A DNA stretch of 39,003 nucleotides, taken from contig NZ_JADDOL010000024.1 of assembly GCF_016906305.1 (NCBI RefSeq), forward strand, positions 1 to 39,003, read 5' to 3'. Both the position numbers and the translations under genes were made by a program. Below are positions 1-9,212 of this stretch, piece after piece. Source of the DNA: Alloalcanivorax marinus. GTDB lineage: Bacteria > Pseudomonadota > Gammaproteobacteria > Pseudomonadales > Alcanivoracaceae. A model generated the notes under the pieces. The model was given only the letters and a program-made list of their open reading frames with translations, did no database searches and was not told the DNA's origin. Each line of letters begins with the position of its first letter. Positions within the stretch are counted from its first letter, which is position 1.

Positions 1-33
1 GTCCTGTTCTCAAGGGTCCCGGAAGGGCGTCGC
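1..33. repeat. Left copy of a 33-bp perfect inverted repeat
   Basis: The first 33 bases of the window are the exact reverse complement of positions 38946-38978. The copy may extend left of the window. It overlaps a short hairpin at 24-38 (AGGGCG, loop TCG, CGCCCT). The right copy also carries a GC hairpin, but the two diverge directly after base 33. The left copy lies beyond the porin terminator and the right copy between fecR and the next gene. A dispersed extragenic element is the simplest reading; no transposase is nearby. Confidence 0.75.
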
Positions 34-91
34 GCCCTGAGCCGCTGAGCAGTGAGCATCCGCGTCCCGGCTGGAGAAGAAAGCGCTGAAG

Positions 92-119
92 AAAAAATCC
101 GATGACGTCCGTGTCATCG
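92..119 (-). terminator. Rho-independent terminator of the porin gene
   Basis: Read on the minus strand, a 7-bp stem (CGATGAC / GTCATCG, 100-106 with 113-119, 6-nt loop) is followed within two bases by a run of six T (92-97). It sits 35 bases past the porin stop codon, in the correct direction to end that transcript. Confidence 0.75.
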
Positions 120-153
120 TTGCTCGGGAGAGCGAGAGACGGAATCGGCGGGA

Positions 154-1422
154 TCAGAACTTCACGCGGCCGCCGGTGGTGACGATGGTGATGTCTTCGT
201 ACTTGGGGTTGTAGCAGGTGCGGCCCGACGAGGTGCACCACTCGCCGCGCTCGAAGCTGTGAATCTTGGCGCCGGCATAGATATCGAACATTTCCGTGGG
301 GCTCCACACATAACCGGCGCCCACCACCGAACCCTTCTCGTCGTCCTTATTGCGATCCCGGGTCTCCCCGTAATGGATATCGAACGCATGGTGCCGGCTG
401 GGGCGGTAGCCCAGTTTGATATAGCGGAACTGGCCCAGCTCGGAACGGGTGGACGAGAAGGTGCCGGTGCGCTCGTCGGTGGTCAGCTCCGCCTCGTAGT
501 TCACCGCCGCCAGGGTGATGTTGAAACCGGTGTTGCTGTGAAAATAGGACACCGAGCCGCCGTAGGTGGTGACGTCCGGGTCCGCGTCCGGGTCGAAACG
601 CTGATCCGGGGTTTCCCCTTTGCGGGTGGCGATGGAGTAGCCCAGGCCCACCAGCATGCGACCGCCGGGCACGCGCAGACCGGACTTCATGCCGAACTGG
701 GTAATCGTTTCATAGTTGTCCGAGTCGCTGCCGTGGCCGGTGCTGGCGGACAGGGTCACCGGCCCGATGCGCGGGCTGTCGTAGCGGATACGGTCGTGGC
801 GGCCTTCGAAGTTGTAGTCGCGGATGCTGCCGCTGATGGAGGTGCGGTTGTTGTCGCCTTCCTGCAGGTCGAACGTCTCGGTGCCGGTGAAGTTGCCGTT
901 GGCGTCGAACTTGCGCTTGAACGAGGAATCCTTGAGCGCGTAGCTGAGCCCGCCGCCGATCAGGGACGGGTTACGGAAGCTGATCACGCCGGTGCCGGAG
1001 TAGTCCAGACGGCCGGTGTTGTAGGCGGCGCCTTCGCCGTGGCCCACGGTGATTTTGCCGTAGGGCGAGTCGATGAAGGCATCGGTGATGCGCTGATCGA
1101 AGTCCCCGTCGATGGATTTCTCTTCCGGGTTCACATCGTTGGACGGGTTGGAGAGGATTCCCACTTCCACCAGGGCGCCGCCGGTCCAGCCTTCCATCAG
1201 CCGCTGGGTGCCGCCGATGTGCACCCGGGTCGGGCTGTTGCGGTTGTCCACGTGGTAGAACTCGGTGCTGGAGCCCACGCCCAGATAGTCGGGGGCGTAG
1301 CCGTCCTCGACGAACATCACGGCGCGGTTGACCTGGCCGCCCACCTCGAACTCCGCCGCCAGGGCGGGGGCGGCGATCAGACTGGATACGGTGATCGCCA
1401 GGAGCGATTTCGGGGATCCCAT
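154..1422 (-). CDS. Outer-membrane porin (Gram-negative general porin type)
   Basis: A 422-residue protein predicted to form a trimeric beta-barrel channel for small solutes. The N-terminus is a signal peptide (MGSPKSLLAITVSSLIAAPALA, cleaved after an Ala-x-Ala motif near residue 22). The mature part starts EFEVGGQVNRA and the chain ends in GGRVKF; the terminal Phe is the usual outer-membrane barrel signal. Alternating strands and an N-terminal 'GGTQRL...GGALVEVG' stretch resemble the porin_4/OmpC-like family. The start at 1422 is chosen because GGAGGAAG lies just upstream; an in-frame extension to 1530 has no such site and no signal peptide. The gene is divergent from a LysR regulator and a peptide-type ABC operon, so it may admit the substrate of that importer. 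Substrate specificity cannot be read from the sequence. Confidence 0.85.
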   Translation of the reverse strand: MGSPKSLLAITVSSLIAAPALAAEFEVGGQVNRAVMFVEDGYAPDYLGVGSSTEFYHVDNRNSPTRVHIGGTQRLMEGWTGGALVEVGILSNPSNDVNPEEKSIDGDFDQRITDAFIDSPYGKITVGHGEGAAYNTGRLDYSGTGVISFRNPSLIGGGLSYALKDSSFKRKFDANGNFTGTETFDLQEGDNNRTSISGSIRDYNFEGRHDRIRYDSPRIGPVTLSASTGHGSDSDNYETITQFGMKSGLRVPGGRMLVGLGYSIATRKGETPDQRFDPDADPDVTTYGGSVSYFHSNTGFNITLAAVNYEAELTTDERTGTFSSTRSELGQFRYIKLGYRPSRHHAFDIHYGETRDRNKDDEKGSVVGAGYVWSPTEMFDIYAGAKIHSFERGEWCTSSGRTCYNPKYEDITIVTTGGRVKF

Positions 1423-1569
1423 GCTTCCTCCGGATATTGTTGTTTTATCGTGCGGCGTGCTTGTGAAGACGCGCTTTGTCGACAGTGGAGCGCCGCTGGC
1501 CGGCGCGATCAGGTTTACTTTATCCGCCACCGTTGATACTTATGTAAATTGAAAACATCCTATGAATAT

Positions 1570-1586
1570 ATGCGTTTTCTGCATCT
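1570..1586. promoter_or_regulatory. LysR-type operator in the lysR promoter
   Basis: On the minus strand this reads agatgcagaaaacgcat, an imperfect dyad TGC-N7-GCA that fits the T-N11-A pattern of LysR-type sites. The same 17-mer with one mismatch occurs at 2533-2549 in front of the ABC operon. Here it ends 18 bases before the lysR start codon, a position suited to autorepression. Confidence 0.6.
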
Positions 1587-1603
1587 GAAGGGTTGGCGCC
1601 GCC

Positions 1604-2518
1604 ATGAACATCAAGAAGTTGAAGTGCTTTCGCGCGGTGGTGATCCACGGCTCCCTGGTGTCCGCCGCCTCGGTGATGAACCTGAGCCAGCCGGCCACCA
1701 GCCGCCTGATCTCCACCCTGGAAGACGAGCTCAAGCTGAAGCTGTTCAAGCGGGAAAAACGACGGTTGGTGCTGACCCCGGAGGGCAAGAAATTCTATCA
1801 GGAAGCGGAAAAGATTCTCGCCAACCTGGAAGACCTGCCGCGCATCGTTCAGGAGATCAAGGAGGGTGGCCAGCGCACCCTGCGCATCGTGGCGTTGGCG
1901 CGCCTGGCCAACAGCCTGGTGTCGCCGGCGCTGGCGCGTTTCGTGCGTGAGCATCCGGAGCAGCGTTTCAGCGTGGACGTGCGCGGTCACCGCGACATCG
2001 AACAGTGGGTGGCCGGGCGCCACTACGACATCGCCGTGGCGCTGACCCGGCCCTGCAATCACCCGTCGGTGATTCAGCGCCCGTTTTTCGATACCGACGC
2101 CATGGTGATGGTGCCCAAGGGGCATCCGCTGGAGAGTGCCCGGTCGGTGACGCCGGCGCAGCTTGCCCGCCACGACATCATCGCCCTGGCACCGGGCCTG
2201 CGGCCCCGCTTCCAGATGGAGGAAATTTTCCAGAAGGCCGGGGTGGAGCTGCGCTGCAAGATCGAAACCACCTCCACCTCGCTGGCCTGCCAGATGGTGG
2301 TGGAAGGGCTGGGCGTGACCATCATCGACCGGCTGGCGGCCCTGGCGGTGGATCCGGCCCGGTTTGTGCTGCGGCCCTTGCGGCCCGCCTACCGGCTGGA
2401 ATTCGTGCTGCTGTTTCCGCCCGGTTTCGAGGAAACCCCGGCCACCACCGATCTGGTGCGTTGCCTGCGCGAACAGGTGAAAGCCTCGCTGGGACGGCAT
2501 GCGACCATGACCGGATAA
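1604..2518 (+). CDS. LysR-family transcriptional regulator
   Basis: A 304-residue DNA-binding regulator of normal LysR length. Residues 1-60 hold the winged helix-turn-helix (LKCFRAVVIHGSLVSAASVM..., then SQPATSRLISTLE), followed by the linker helix. From about residue 90 to the end lies the periplasmic-binding-protein-like effector domain. The gene is divergent from a porin and points at a downstream peptide-type ABC operon. A shared 17-bp dyad in its own promoter and in the operon promoter supports control of both. The inducer is unknown; by analogy it could be the imported compound or its breakdown product. Confidence 0.9.
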   Translation: MNIKKLKCFRAVVIHGSLVSAASVMNLSQPATSRLISTLEDELKLKLFKREKRRLVLTPEGKKFYQEAEKILANLEDLPRIVQEIKEGGQRTLRIVALARLANSLVSPALARFVREHPEQRFSVDVRGHRDIEQWVAGRHYDIAVALTRPCNHPSVIQRPFFDTDAMVMVPKGHPLESARSVTPAQLARHDIIALAPGLRPRFQMEEIFQKAGVELRCKIETTSTSLACQMVVEGLGVTIIDRLAALAVDPARFVLRPLRPAYRLEFVLLFPPGFEETPATTDLVRCLREQVKASLGRHATMTG

Positions 2519-2532
2519 AGGGCGGAATGAAT

Positions 2533-2549
2533 AGATGCACAAAACGCAT
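2533..2549. promoter_or_regulatory. LysR-type operator upstream of the ABC operon
   Basis: The sequence agatgcacaaaacgcat is a TGC-N7-GCA dyad (T-N11-A form). It differs by one base from the site at 1570-1586 read on the other strand. It lies in the AT-rich 130-bp gap between lysR and the binding-protein gene, about 100 bases ahead of the start codon, a usual place for a LysR activator site. Confidence 0.6.
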
Positions 2550-2648
2550 AGAAATATACGATATATTCAATTTTAAGATATAACGTCCCCGCCTAGACTG
2601 CCGATCAGCGTTCCATAACGTTTCGAATAACGATAAGCGGGAGGAAAG

Positions 2649-4184
2649 ATGGCGATTCGCTGCCCGGTCCGGGTGGTCACCTTCCTGATCAGCGCGCTGG
2701 CGGCGGCCCTTTGGCCGGCCACGGCGGCGGCGGGGCCCGACGACGATACCCTGGTGGTGGCGTTCTCCAAGGCGCTGACCACGGTGGACCGGCTCTACTC
2801 GATCCAGCGGGAAGGTCTGATTCTGTCGCGGCTCACCGACGACGGCCTGTTCTACGTGGACCCGGACACCCTGGAATTCGAGCCGCTGGCCGCCGCGTCC
2901 TATGAATGGGTGGACGACACCCGGCTGGACGTGACTCTGCGCGAGGGCATCCGCTTCCACGACGGCAGCCCGCTCACCGCCGACGATGTGGTCTACACCT
3001 TTCAGTGGGTGCTCAACGAGGACTCCGATACCAGTCGCGGCGCGGTGATTCGCGGCTGGCTGAAGGGGGTGGAGAAGACCGGCCCGCTGTCCGTGCGCTT
3101 CACCCTGAACATGCCGTATCCCATGGCGCTGCGCGATCTGGCCATCAGCATTCCGCTGCGCAAGCGCGGCACCTACGACGAGGACCACGACGACGGCCGT
3201 CCCCTTAACGGCATCGGCCCCTACCGGGTGACCCGTTTCAGCGCCGGCCGGGAGATCGTGCTGGAACGGTTCGAGGGCTACTACTCGGACAGCCCCAAGG
3301 CCCACCCGGCGATCCGCAACATGGTGTTCCGGGTGATTCCGGACGAGGGCACCCAGCAGGCGGAGCTGCTCAGCGGCGGCATCGACCTGATGATGGACGT
3401 GCCGCCGGACGTGGCCGACAACGTCAGCGCGCTGCCCGGCGTGGCGCGGCTGGAAGGCAACGATATCCGCATCGGCTATCTGACCCTGGACGCCGGCGGC
3501 TATTCCGGTCCGGATTCGCCGATGACCAACCTCAAGGTGCGACAGGCGATCAACCACGCCATCGACCGGGAAGCGATCACCCGCTATCTGGTGCGGGGCA
3601 ATGCCCGGGCCATTCCCTATGCCTGCCATCCGCGTCAGTTCGGCTGTGACTCGGACGGCCCCCGTTATCCCTACGACCCGGAAAAAGCCAGAAAGCTGCT
3701 GGCGGAGGCGGGCTACCCGAACGGCTTTTCGTTCAAGCTGTGGGCCTACCGGGAAAAGATCATCGCCGAGGCCATCGTCAATAACCTGGAGGCGGTGGGT
3801 CTCGACGTGGACCTGCGCTTCGTCAAGCTGAACGTGTTCTCCAAGGTGCGCAACGAGCACCGCATGGAGGCCTTCTTCGCCTCCTACGGCAGCGGCGGCA
3901 CGCCGGACGCCTCGGCCTCCACCGGCGTGCATTTCGCCGCCGACTCCTCGCGCAACTATTCCGGCGACGCGGCGCTGTCGCGCACCGTGCTGGCGGCGGA
4001 GCGCACCATCGACCCCGAGCAGCGCCGCCGCTTGTACCGCCAGGCCCTGGACCGCATCGCCGAGCAGGCGTACTGGGTGCCGCTGTTCTCCTACAGCCAG
4101 AATTATCTGCTCACCCCGGCGCTTTCGCTGCCGGTGCCGGACGACGGCGTGCCGCGGCTCTGGCAAGCCGCCTGGAGGCCATGA
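2649..4184 (+). CDS. ABC importer substrate-binding protein, peptide/opine/nickel family
   Basis: A 511-residue periplasmic binding protein (SBP_bac_5 family) that would deliver its ligand to the permeases encoded next. Residues 1 to about 28 form a signal peptide ending ATAAAG. The mature region has the family hallmarks: 'LREGIRFHDGSPLTADDVVYT' around residue 100 (the family signature) and 'AINHAIDREAITRYLVRG' around residue 310. Length is normal. A GGGAGGAAAG ribosome site precedes ATG at 2649. It is first in a seven-gene operon that ends with two hydrolases and a lyase. The ligand could be a peptide, an opine-like amino acid conjugate or another small acid, and cannot be told from sequence alone. 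Confidence 0.9.
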   Translation: MAIRCPVRVVTFLISALAAALWPATAAAGPDDDTLVVAFSKALTTVDRLYSIQREGLILSRLTDDGLFYVDPDTLEFEPLAAASYEWVDDTRLDVTLREGIRFHDGSPLTADDVVYTFQWVLNEDSDTSRGAVIRGWLKGVEKTGPLSVRFTLNMPYPMALRDLAISIPLRKRGTYDEDHDDGRPLNGIGPYRVTRFSAGREIVLERFEGYYSDSPKAHPAIRNMVFRVIPDEGTQQAELLSGGIDLMMDVPPDVADNVSALPGVARLEGNDIRIGYLTLDAGGYSGPDSPMTNLKVRQAINHAIDREAITRYLVRGNARAIPYACHPRQFGCDSDGPRYPYDPEKARKLLAEAGYPNGFSFKLWAYREKIIAEAIVNNLEAVGLDVDLRFVKLNVFSKVRNEHRMEAFFASYGSGGTPDASASTGVHFAADSSRNYSGDAALSRTVLAAERTIDPEQRRRLYRQALDRIAEQAYWVPLFSYSQNYLLTPALSLPVPDDGVPRLWQAAWRP

Positions 4185-5104
4185 CCATGCTGAATTATGT
4201 GATGCGCCGGGCTCTGCTGGCGCTGCTGGTGGCGCTCACCGTATCGTTCGGCACCTTCGCGCTGTTCTACTTCGCCACCGACCCGGCGCAGACCATCGCC
4301 GGCGAGGACGCGCCCCAGGAAATGGTGGAAGCGATCCGCGTGCAGTACGGCTTCGACCGGCCGATCACGGTGCAGTACCTGGACTGGCTGGGTGGCGTGC
4401 TGCAGGGCGACTTCGGGCAGAGCTATTTCTGGAAACAGCCGGTGGTGGAACTGATCCGCGAGCACGCCAAGGTGACCCTGCTGCTGGCGTTCTCGGCGCT
4501 GGCGGTGACCATTCTGATCGCCTTGCCGCTGGGCATCAGCGCCGCCCTGCGACCGAACAGCTGGGTGGACCGCTTCGCCTTGTCCACGGCGGTGTCGGCC
4601 CAGGCGATTCCCAATTTCTGGCTGGGCCTGATGCTGATCATTCTGTTCGCGGTGACCTTTCCGATCTTTCCGGTCTCCGGCGATTCCAGTTGGCGCCATT
4701 ACGTGCTGCCGGCGCTGGTGCTGGGCGCCAGTTCGGTGCCGGCGGTGATGCGCCTGACCCGCACCGGGCTGCTCGATGTGATGGGCTCGGACTATATTCG
4801 CACCGCCCGCGCCAAGGGGTTTACCGGCTACCGGCTGATCGTGCGGCAGGCGCTGCGCAACGCCCTGCTGCCCATCGTCAGCGTGCTGGCGGTGCAGCTC
4901 GGCAACAAGCTGGGCGGCTCCATCGTCACCGAATCGGTGTTCAGCATGAACGGCCTGGGCCGGCTGGCGGTGGAATCGATCTTCAACTCCGACATTCCCA
5001 CCGTGCAGTCCTTGATCCTGCTGTTCGTGCTGACCTTCGTACTGTTGACGCTGGCGGCGGACCTGATCAACGCCTGGCTCGACCCACGCATCCGGATGGG
5101 CTGA
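4181..5104 (+). CDS. ABC importer permease, DppB type
   Basis: A 307-residue inner-membrane permease forming half of the transport channel. It shows the DppB/OppB pattern: an N-terminal helix, a periplasmic stretch (DPAQTIAGEDAPQEMVEAIR, then YGFDRPITVQYLDWL), then five or so helices. The cytoplasmic coupling motif is 'DYIRTARAKGFTGYRLIVRQALRNALLP' around residues 205-232. The start overlaps the binding-protein stop (ATGA), so the two are probably translationally coupled. It pairs with the DppC-type permease that follows after three bases. Confidence 0.92.
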   Translation: MTMLNYVMRRALLALLVALTVSFGTFALFYFATDPAQTIAGEDAPQEMVEAIRVQYGFDRPITVQYLDWLGGVLQGDFGQSYFWKQPVVELIREHAKVTLLLAFSALAVTILIALPLGISAALRPNSWVDRFALSTAVSAQAIPNFWLGLMLIILFAVTFPIFPVSGDSSWRHYVLPALVLGASSVPAVMRLTRTGLLDVMGSDYIRTARAKGFTGYRLIVRQALRNALLPIVSVLAVQLGNKLGGSIVTESVFSMNGLGRLAVESIFNSDIPTVQSLILLFVLTFVLLTLAADLINAWLDPRIRMG

Positions 5105-5107
5105 ACC

Positions 5108-6034
5108 ATGACACTCAAAGAAACCGTGAACCAAACCGATCTGGCGGCGCCGTCGCCGCACCAGGAGGCCCTGGGGCTGACGCCGGGCCAGGCCGCGCTC
5201 AAGCGCGCCCGCCATCATCTCGGCCTGCAACTGGGGCTGGGCATGCTGCTGGTGATGGGCGTGTTCGCGCTGCTGGCGCCGTGGCTGGCGCCCCATGACC
5301 CCTATCTGCAGAACCTGTCCCTGCGGCTGCTGCCGCCGGCCTGGGTCGACGGCGGCCAGTGGCACTACGTGCTGGGCACCGACCATCTGGGGCGCGATTA
5401 CCTGAGCCGTATTATCTATGGCGCGCGCATTTCGATGATGATCGGTCTGGGCGCCGCCACCATCGGCGCGCTGATCGGCGTCACCCTGGGCATTATCGCC
5501 GGCTACTTCGGCGGCTGGCTGGATCAGGCGGTCAATTTCCTGGTTACCTGCCAGCTGGCGGTGCCCAGCCTGCTGCTGATCATGACGCTGGTGTTCGTGA
5601 TCGGCCAGTCGATCACGGTGGTGATCTTCGTGATCGGCGCCACCCACTGGGTGTTCTATCTGGTGGTCACGCGGGCCGCCACCCTGCGCATTCGCGAGCT
5701 GGATTTCGTGGCCGCCGCCGGCGCCATGGGCGCCAGCAAATGGCAGATCGCGGTGAAGGAAATCCTGCCCAACCTGGTCAACCAGATCATGGTGATCTTC
5801 ACCCTGGAAGTGGCGGTGGCGATTCTCAACGAGGCCACCCTGTCGTTCCTCGGCCTGGGCGTGCCGTCGCCGATCCCGTCCTGGGGGTTGATGATCGCCG
5901 AGGGCAAGACCGCCATGTTCTTCCAGCCCTGGCTGGTGATTCTGCCCGGCATCGCGCTGTTCGTGCTGGTGATCGCCATCAACCTGCTCGGCGACGGCGT
6001 GCGCGACGTCACCGTGACCAACAGGAGAAGCTGA
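5108..6034 (+). CDS. ABC importer permease, DppC type
   Basis: A 308-residue partner permease. A long cytoplasmic N-terminus (about 35 residues) precedes the first helix (LGLQLGLGMLLVMGVFALLAP). The OppC_N-like region follows with 'LGTDHLGRDYLSRIIYGARISM', typical of DppC/OppC proteins. The EAA-type coupling loop is 'LDFVAAAGAMGASKWQIAVKEILPN' around residue 200. It lies three bases after the DppB-type gene and one base before the ATPase gene, within one operon. Confidence 0.92.
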   Translation: MTLKETVNQTDLAAPSPHQEALGLTPGQAALKRARHHLGLQLGLGMLLVMGVFALLAPWLAPHDPYLQNLSLRLLPPAWVDGGQWHYVLGTDHLGRDYLSRIIYGARISMMIGLGAATIGALIGVTLGIIAGYFGGWLDQAVNFLVTCQLAVPSLLLIMTLVFVIGQSITVVIFVIGATHWVFYLVVTRAATLRIRELDFVAAAGAMGASKWQIAVKEILPNLVNQIMVIFTLEVAVAILNEATLSFLGLGVPSPIPSWGLMIAEGKTAMFFQPWLVILPGIALFVLVIAINLLGDGVRDVTVTNRRS

Positions 6035-6035
6035 C

Positions 6036-8105
6036 ATGAGCACGGAATCCCTGCTTGAGATCCGCGACCTGTCGGTGACCCTGCCCACCGACAGCAGCGC
6101 CCTGCGCGCGGTGCGCGGCGTCAGCCTGGACCTGCGCCGGGGCGAAACCCTGGGCATCGTCGGCGAGTCCGGCTCCGGCAAATCAATGACCGCCCTGGCG
6201 CTGATGAACCTGCTGCCACCGGCGGCCCGGCGCCAGGCCGCCGCCATCCGCTTCGGCGACGACGATCTGGCGGCGATGGGCGAGAAGGACCTGGCCGGCC
6301 GGGTGCGTGGCCGCCGCATCGGCATGATCTTCCAGGAGCCGATGACCAGCCTTAACCCGGTCTACACCATCGGCCGGCAGCTGATCGAAACCATGACCAT
6401 TCACGGTGGCACCTCGGTCGCCGCCGCCCGCCGCCGCGCCATCGAACTGCTGGAAAAGGTGGGCCTGCCGGACCCGGCCAGCCGCCTCAAGCAGTACCCC
6501 CACGAGATGTCCGGCGGCCAGCGTCAGCGGGTGATGATCGCCATGGCGCTGATGAACGAGCCGGAACTGCTGATCGCCGACGAGCCCACCACCGCCCTGG
6601 ACGTGACCATCCAGGCGCAGATCCTGCACTTGCTGAGCGAGCTGCAGCGGGAGCTGGGCATGGCCATGATTCTGATCACCCATGACCTGGGCGTGGTGTC
6701 GCGGGCCGCCGACCGCATCGCGGTGATGTACGCCGGCGACATCGTCGAAACCGGCACCACCGAGGCGGTGTTGAGCGCGCCCCGCCACCCCTACACGCAA
6801 GGGCTGCTGGAATGCGTGCCCGGCTACCGGGAAGCGTCCGCCCGCCGGCTCGGTTCGATCCCCGGTATCGTGCCGTCGATGACCGGCGAGATTCGCGGCT
6901 GCGCGTTCGCCGCGCGCTGCCCACGGGCGGTGCCCCGCTGCCACCAGGAGGATCCGCCGCGCCGCCCGGTGGCGGCGGGGCAGAGCGACGGGGCGGCGCG
7001 CAGCTTCGTGTGCCACGACCCGGAAGAGACCCGTGGCCGGGGCTTCGCCGGCGGCGACACCGCCACCGGCCCGGCAATCCGGCGCGGCGGCGACAGTGTA
7101 CTGCGGGTGGACGATGCCAGCTGCACCTTCTCCGTGCGGCGCGGGCTGTTCGGCAAACGCAAACCGCTGCGCGCCCTGGATCGGGTAAGCCTGGATATCC
7201 GCAAGGGCGAGGTACTGGCCCTGGTGGGTGAGTCCGGCTGCGGCAAGACCACCCTGACGCGCACCATCATGGGCCTGCAGACCCCGGACGCCGGCACCGT
7301 CACCCTGGCCGGCCGGCCCCTGGGCGAGCAACCGGCAAGGCAGCGCGCCAGGCTGATCCAGCCGATTTTCCAGGACCCCTATTCGTCCTTGAATCCGCGC
7401 CAGACCATCGGCGACCTCATCCGCCGGCCGCTGGTGATCAACCGGCTCGGCGACGCCCGCGAACAGCGCGCCAGGGTGCACCGCATGATGGACTACGTGG
7501 GCCTGCCGAGCCGCGTGTTCAACAGCTTCCCCGATCAGCTCTCCGGCGGGCAGCGCCAGCGCGCGGCCATCGCCCGGGCGCTGATTCTGGATCCCGAGAT
7601 CGTGATCTGCGACGAGCCCACCTCGGCGCTGGACGTGTCGGTGCAGGCGCAGATTCTCAACCTGCTGCTGGACCTGCGTGACGAGCTGGACCTGACCTAT
7701 CTGTTCGTCACCCACGACCTGTCCGTGGTGCGTCATCTGGCCGACCGGGTGGCGGTGATGTACCTGGGCGAGATCGTCGAGTGCGGCCCGGGGGAGCAGG
7801 TGCTGAACCGCCCCAAACACCCCTATACGCGGGCGCTGCTGGATTCGGCGCTGAGCATCGAGCCGTCCCTGGGCGTGCCGGCGCCGGATCTGGCCGGCGA
7901 CTTTCCCAATCCCATGAACCGGCCGTCCGGCTGCCCGTTCCACCCGCGCTGCCCGCTGGCCGATCAACGCTGCCGCCAGCGGGTGCCGGCCACCGAGACC
8001 CTGGACGGCACTCTGGTGAAATGCTGGAAGGCGGACACGCCGCCGCCGTCCGGCCCCCTGGATGTTCGCCCTGACCACAACAACAAAGAGGACGCCGCGC
8101 CATGA
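6036..8105 (+). CDS. Fused double ATP-binding subunit (DppD-DppF type)
   Basis: A 689-residue protein carrying both ATPase domains of a peptide-type importer in one chain, as in GsiA-like proteins. Domain 1 has Walker A GESGSGKS (43-50), signature MSGGQRQR and Walker [13 protein letters not shown]. Domain 2 has Walker A GESGCGKT near residue 397, signature LSGGQRQR and Walker [12 protein letters not shown]. Each domain ends in the cysteine-containing oligopeptide-transporter C-terminal motif ([14 protein letters not shown] and [14 protein letters not shown]), which in related proteins can hold an iron-sulfur cluster. All catalytic residues appear intact. It powers the two preceding permeases. 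Its stop overlaps the next start (ATGA). Confidence 0.92.
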   Translation: MSTESLLEIRDLSVTLPTDSSALRAVRGVSLDLRRGETLGIVGESGSGKSMTALALMNLLPPAARRQAAAIRFGDDDLAAMGEKDLAGRVRGRRIGMIFQEPMTSLNPVYTIGRQLIETMTIHGGTSVAAARRRAIELLEKVGLPDPASRLKQYPHEMSGGQRQRVMIAMALMNEPELLIADEPTTALDVTIQAQILHLLSELQRELGMAMILITHDLGVVSRAADRIAVMYAGDIVETGTTEAVLSAPRHPYTQGLLECVPGYREASARRLGSIPGIVPSMTGEIRGCAFAARCPRAVPRCHQEDPPRRPVAAGQSDGAARSFVCHDPEETRGRGFAGGDTATGPAIRRGGDSVLRVDDASCTFSVRRGLFGKRKPLRALDRVSLDIRKGEVLALVGESGCGKTTLTRTIMGLQTPDAGTVTLAGRPLGEQPARQRARLIQPIFQDPYSSLNPRQTIGDLIRRPLVINRLGDAREQRARVHRMMDYVGLPSRVFNSFPDQLSGGQRQRAAIARALILDPEIVICDEPTSALDVSVQAQILNLLLDLRDELDLTYLFVTHDLSVVRHLADRVAVMYLGEIVECGPGEQVLNRPKHPYTRALLDSALSIEPSLGVPAPDLAGDFPNPMNRPSGCPFHPRCPLADQRCRQRVPATETLDGTLVKCWKADTPPPSGPLDVRPDHNNKEDAAP

Positions 8106-9193
8106 ACGCAAGGCTGATACCGATGGCCGGGCTGCTGGCCCTGCTGGCCGCCTGCCAGGCCACCCCCACGCCCCCGGAGGCGTACACTGAAAGCACCACC
8201 GACGAGGCGGTGCAACCGGCCACCTTCGAACGCTACGGCACCTTGACGGTGGCCGCCGGCACCGAGGACAAGCCCCTGGACATGCGTCTCTGGTACGCGC
8301 GCCCGGACCAGGTCACGCCGAACACACCGGTGGTGCTGGTGATGCACGGCGGCCGCCGGGACGCCGACAATTACCGGGACTACTGGGGCCCCTACGCGAA
8401 GAAGTACAACGTGCTGGTGGTGGCGCCGGAAGTCACCCAGAAGGCCTTTCCCACCGGCTGGGGTTACCAGACCGGCAACTGGGTGAGCCGCGATTCGTCG
8501 TCCATCGATGCCAGCAAAGGCCACCGCAATCCGGTGGAGGAGACCTCCTTCGCCGCCGTCAACCGGGCCTTTGAAAGCCTGTGCGACCGGCTCGGCCTGA
8601 ACGCCACCACCTATGACATCTGGGGCCACGGCAGCGGCGCCCAGTTCGTGGCGCGCATGGTGATGCTCTACCCGCAGGCCCATATCGGCACGGCGGTGGC
8701 CGCCAACTCCGGCACCTACACCTTCCCGGACTGGAGCCTGCCGCTGCGCTACGGGCTGAAGAACACCGGCCTGGAACCGGAAGATCTGGCGCCGGCCTAC
8801 GCCCACCATCTGGTGATCATGCTCGGCGAGGAGGACAACGATCCTTCCCACCGGCTGCTCAGCAAGCTCGACATCGCCGAGGCCCAGGGCGCCCATCGCC
8901 TGGCCAAGGGCAAGAACTTCTTCGCCGCCAACAAAGCGATGGCCGAAAAACTGGGCGTGCCGTTCAACTGGGAGCTGCGCACCGTGTACGGCATTGGCCA
9001 CAGCGGCAGCAAGATGAGCGAACCCGGCGCCCGCTATCTGCTGGCCGGCAAGGCGGAGGAGCCGCTGTTCCCGCTCAAGCCCCGCGCCAAGACGCCGCCC
9101 GCCGATGAAACGCCCCGGCAACGGGAACAGCGCCAGCGCAACCAGGAACTGCTGCGCGGCTCCGGCACCGACGGCGAAGCCTCGCCGTTCTGA
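8102..9193 (+). CDS. Lipoprotein of the alpha/beta-hydrolase fold with altered nucleophile elbow
   Basis: A 363-residue protein with a lipoprotein signal (LLALLAACQA, lipidated Cys18), so it is probably anchored in the outer or inner membrane facing the periplasm. The hydrolase fold is visible: oxyanion-hole HGG at 82-84, an acidic EEDND at 243-247, and a late catalytic-type His300 in YGIGHSGSKM. Where relatives have the elbow GHSAGGQFV this protein has GHGSGAQFV (175-183): the nucleophile position 177 is Gly, and Ser is shifted by one to 178. It may be inactive, use Ser178 in a non-standard way, or act as a binding protein. The C-terminal 40 residues are charged and probably disordered. It is coupled by overlap to the ATPase gene and followed by a second hydrolase. 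Confidence 0.75.
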   Translation: MNARLIPMAGLLALLAACQATPTPPEAYTESTTDEAVQPATFERYGTLTVAAGTEDKPLDMRLWYARPDQVTPNTPVVLVMHGGRRDADNYRDYWGPYAKKYNVLVVAPEVTQKAFPTGWGYQTGNWVSRDSSSIDASKGHRNPVEETSFAAVNRAFESLCDRLGLNATTYDIWGHGSGAQFVARMVMLYPQAHIGTAVAANSGTYTFPDWSLPLRYGLKNTGLEPEDLAPAYAHHLVIMLGEEDNDPSHRLLSKLDIAEAQGAHRLAKGKNFFAANKAMAEKLGVPFNWELRTVYGIGHSGSKMSEPGARYLLAGKAEEPLFPLKPRAKTPPADETPRQREQRQRNQELLRGSGTDGEASPF

Positions 9194-9212
9194 ACCGCGC
9201 CAAGGGAAGGTT

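Noticed and set aside
259-1536. Long open frame (425 residues) antisense to the porin
   Set aside because: High-GC shadow. The composition is Gly/Ala/Val/His-rich with no domain, and the porin on the other strand has signal peptide, ribosome site and C-terminal Phe.
4103-6325. 740-residue open frame antisense to the two permeases
   Set aside because: Low-complexity His/Gln/Arg/Gly text typical of the reverse of high-GC coding DNA. The permease reading has all family motifs.
9105-9212. N-terminal extension of the second alpha/beta hydrolase
   Set aside because: It overlaps the end of the preceding gene, has shadow-like composition, and the ribosome site points to ATG at 9213.
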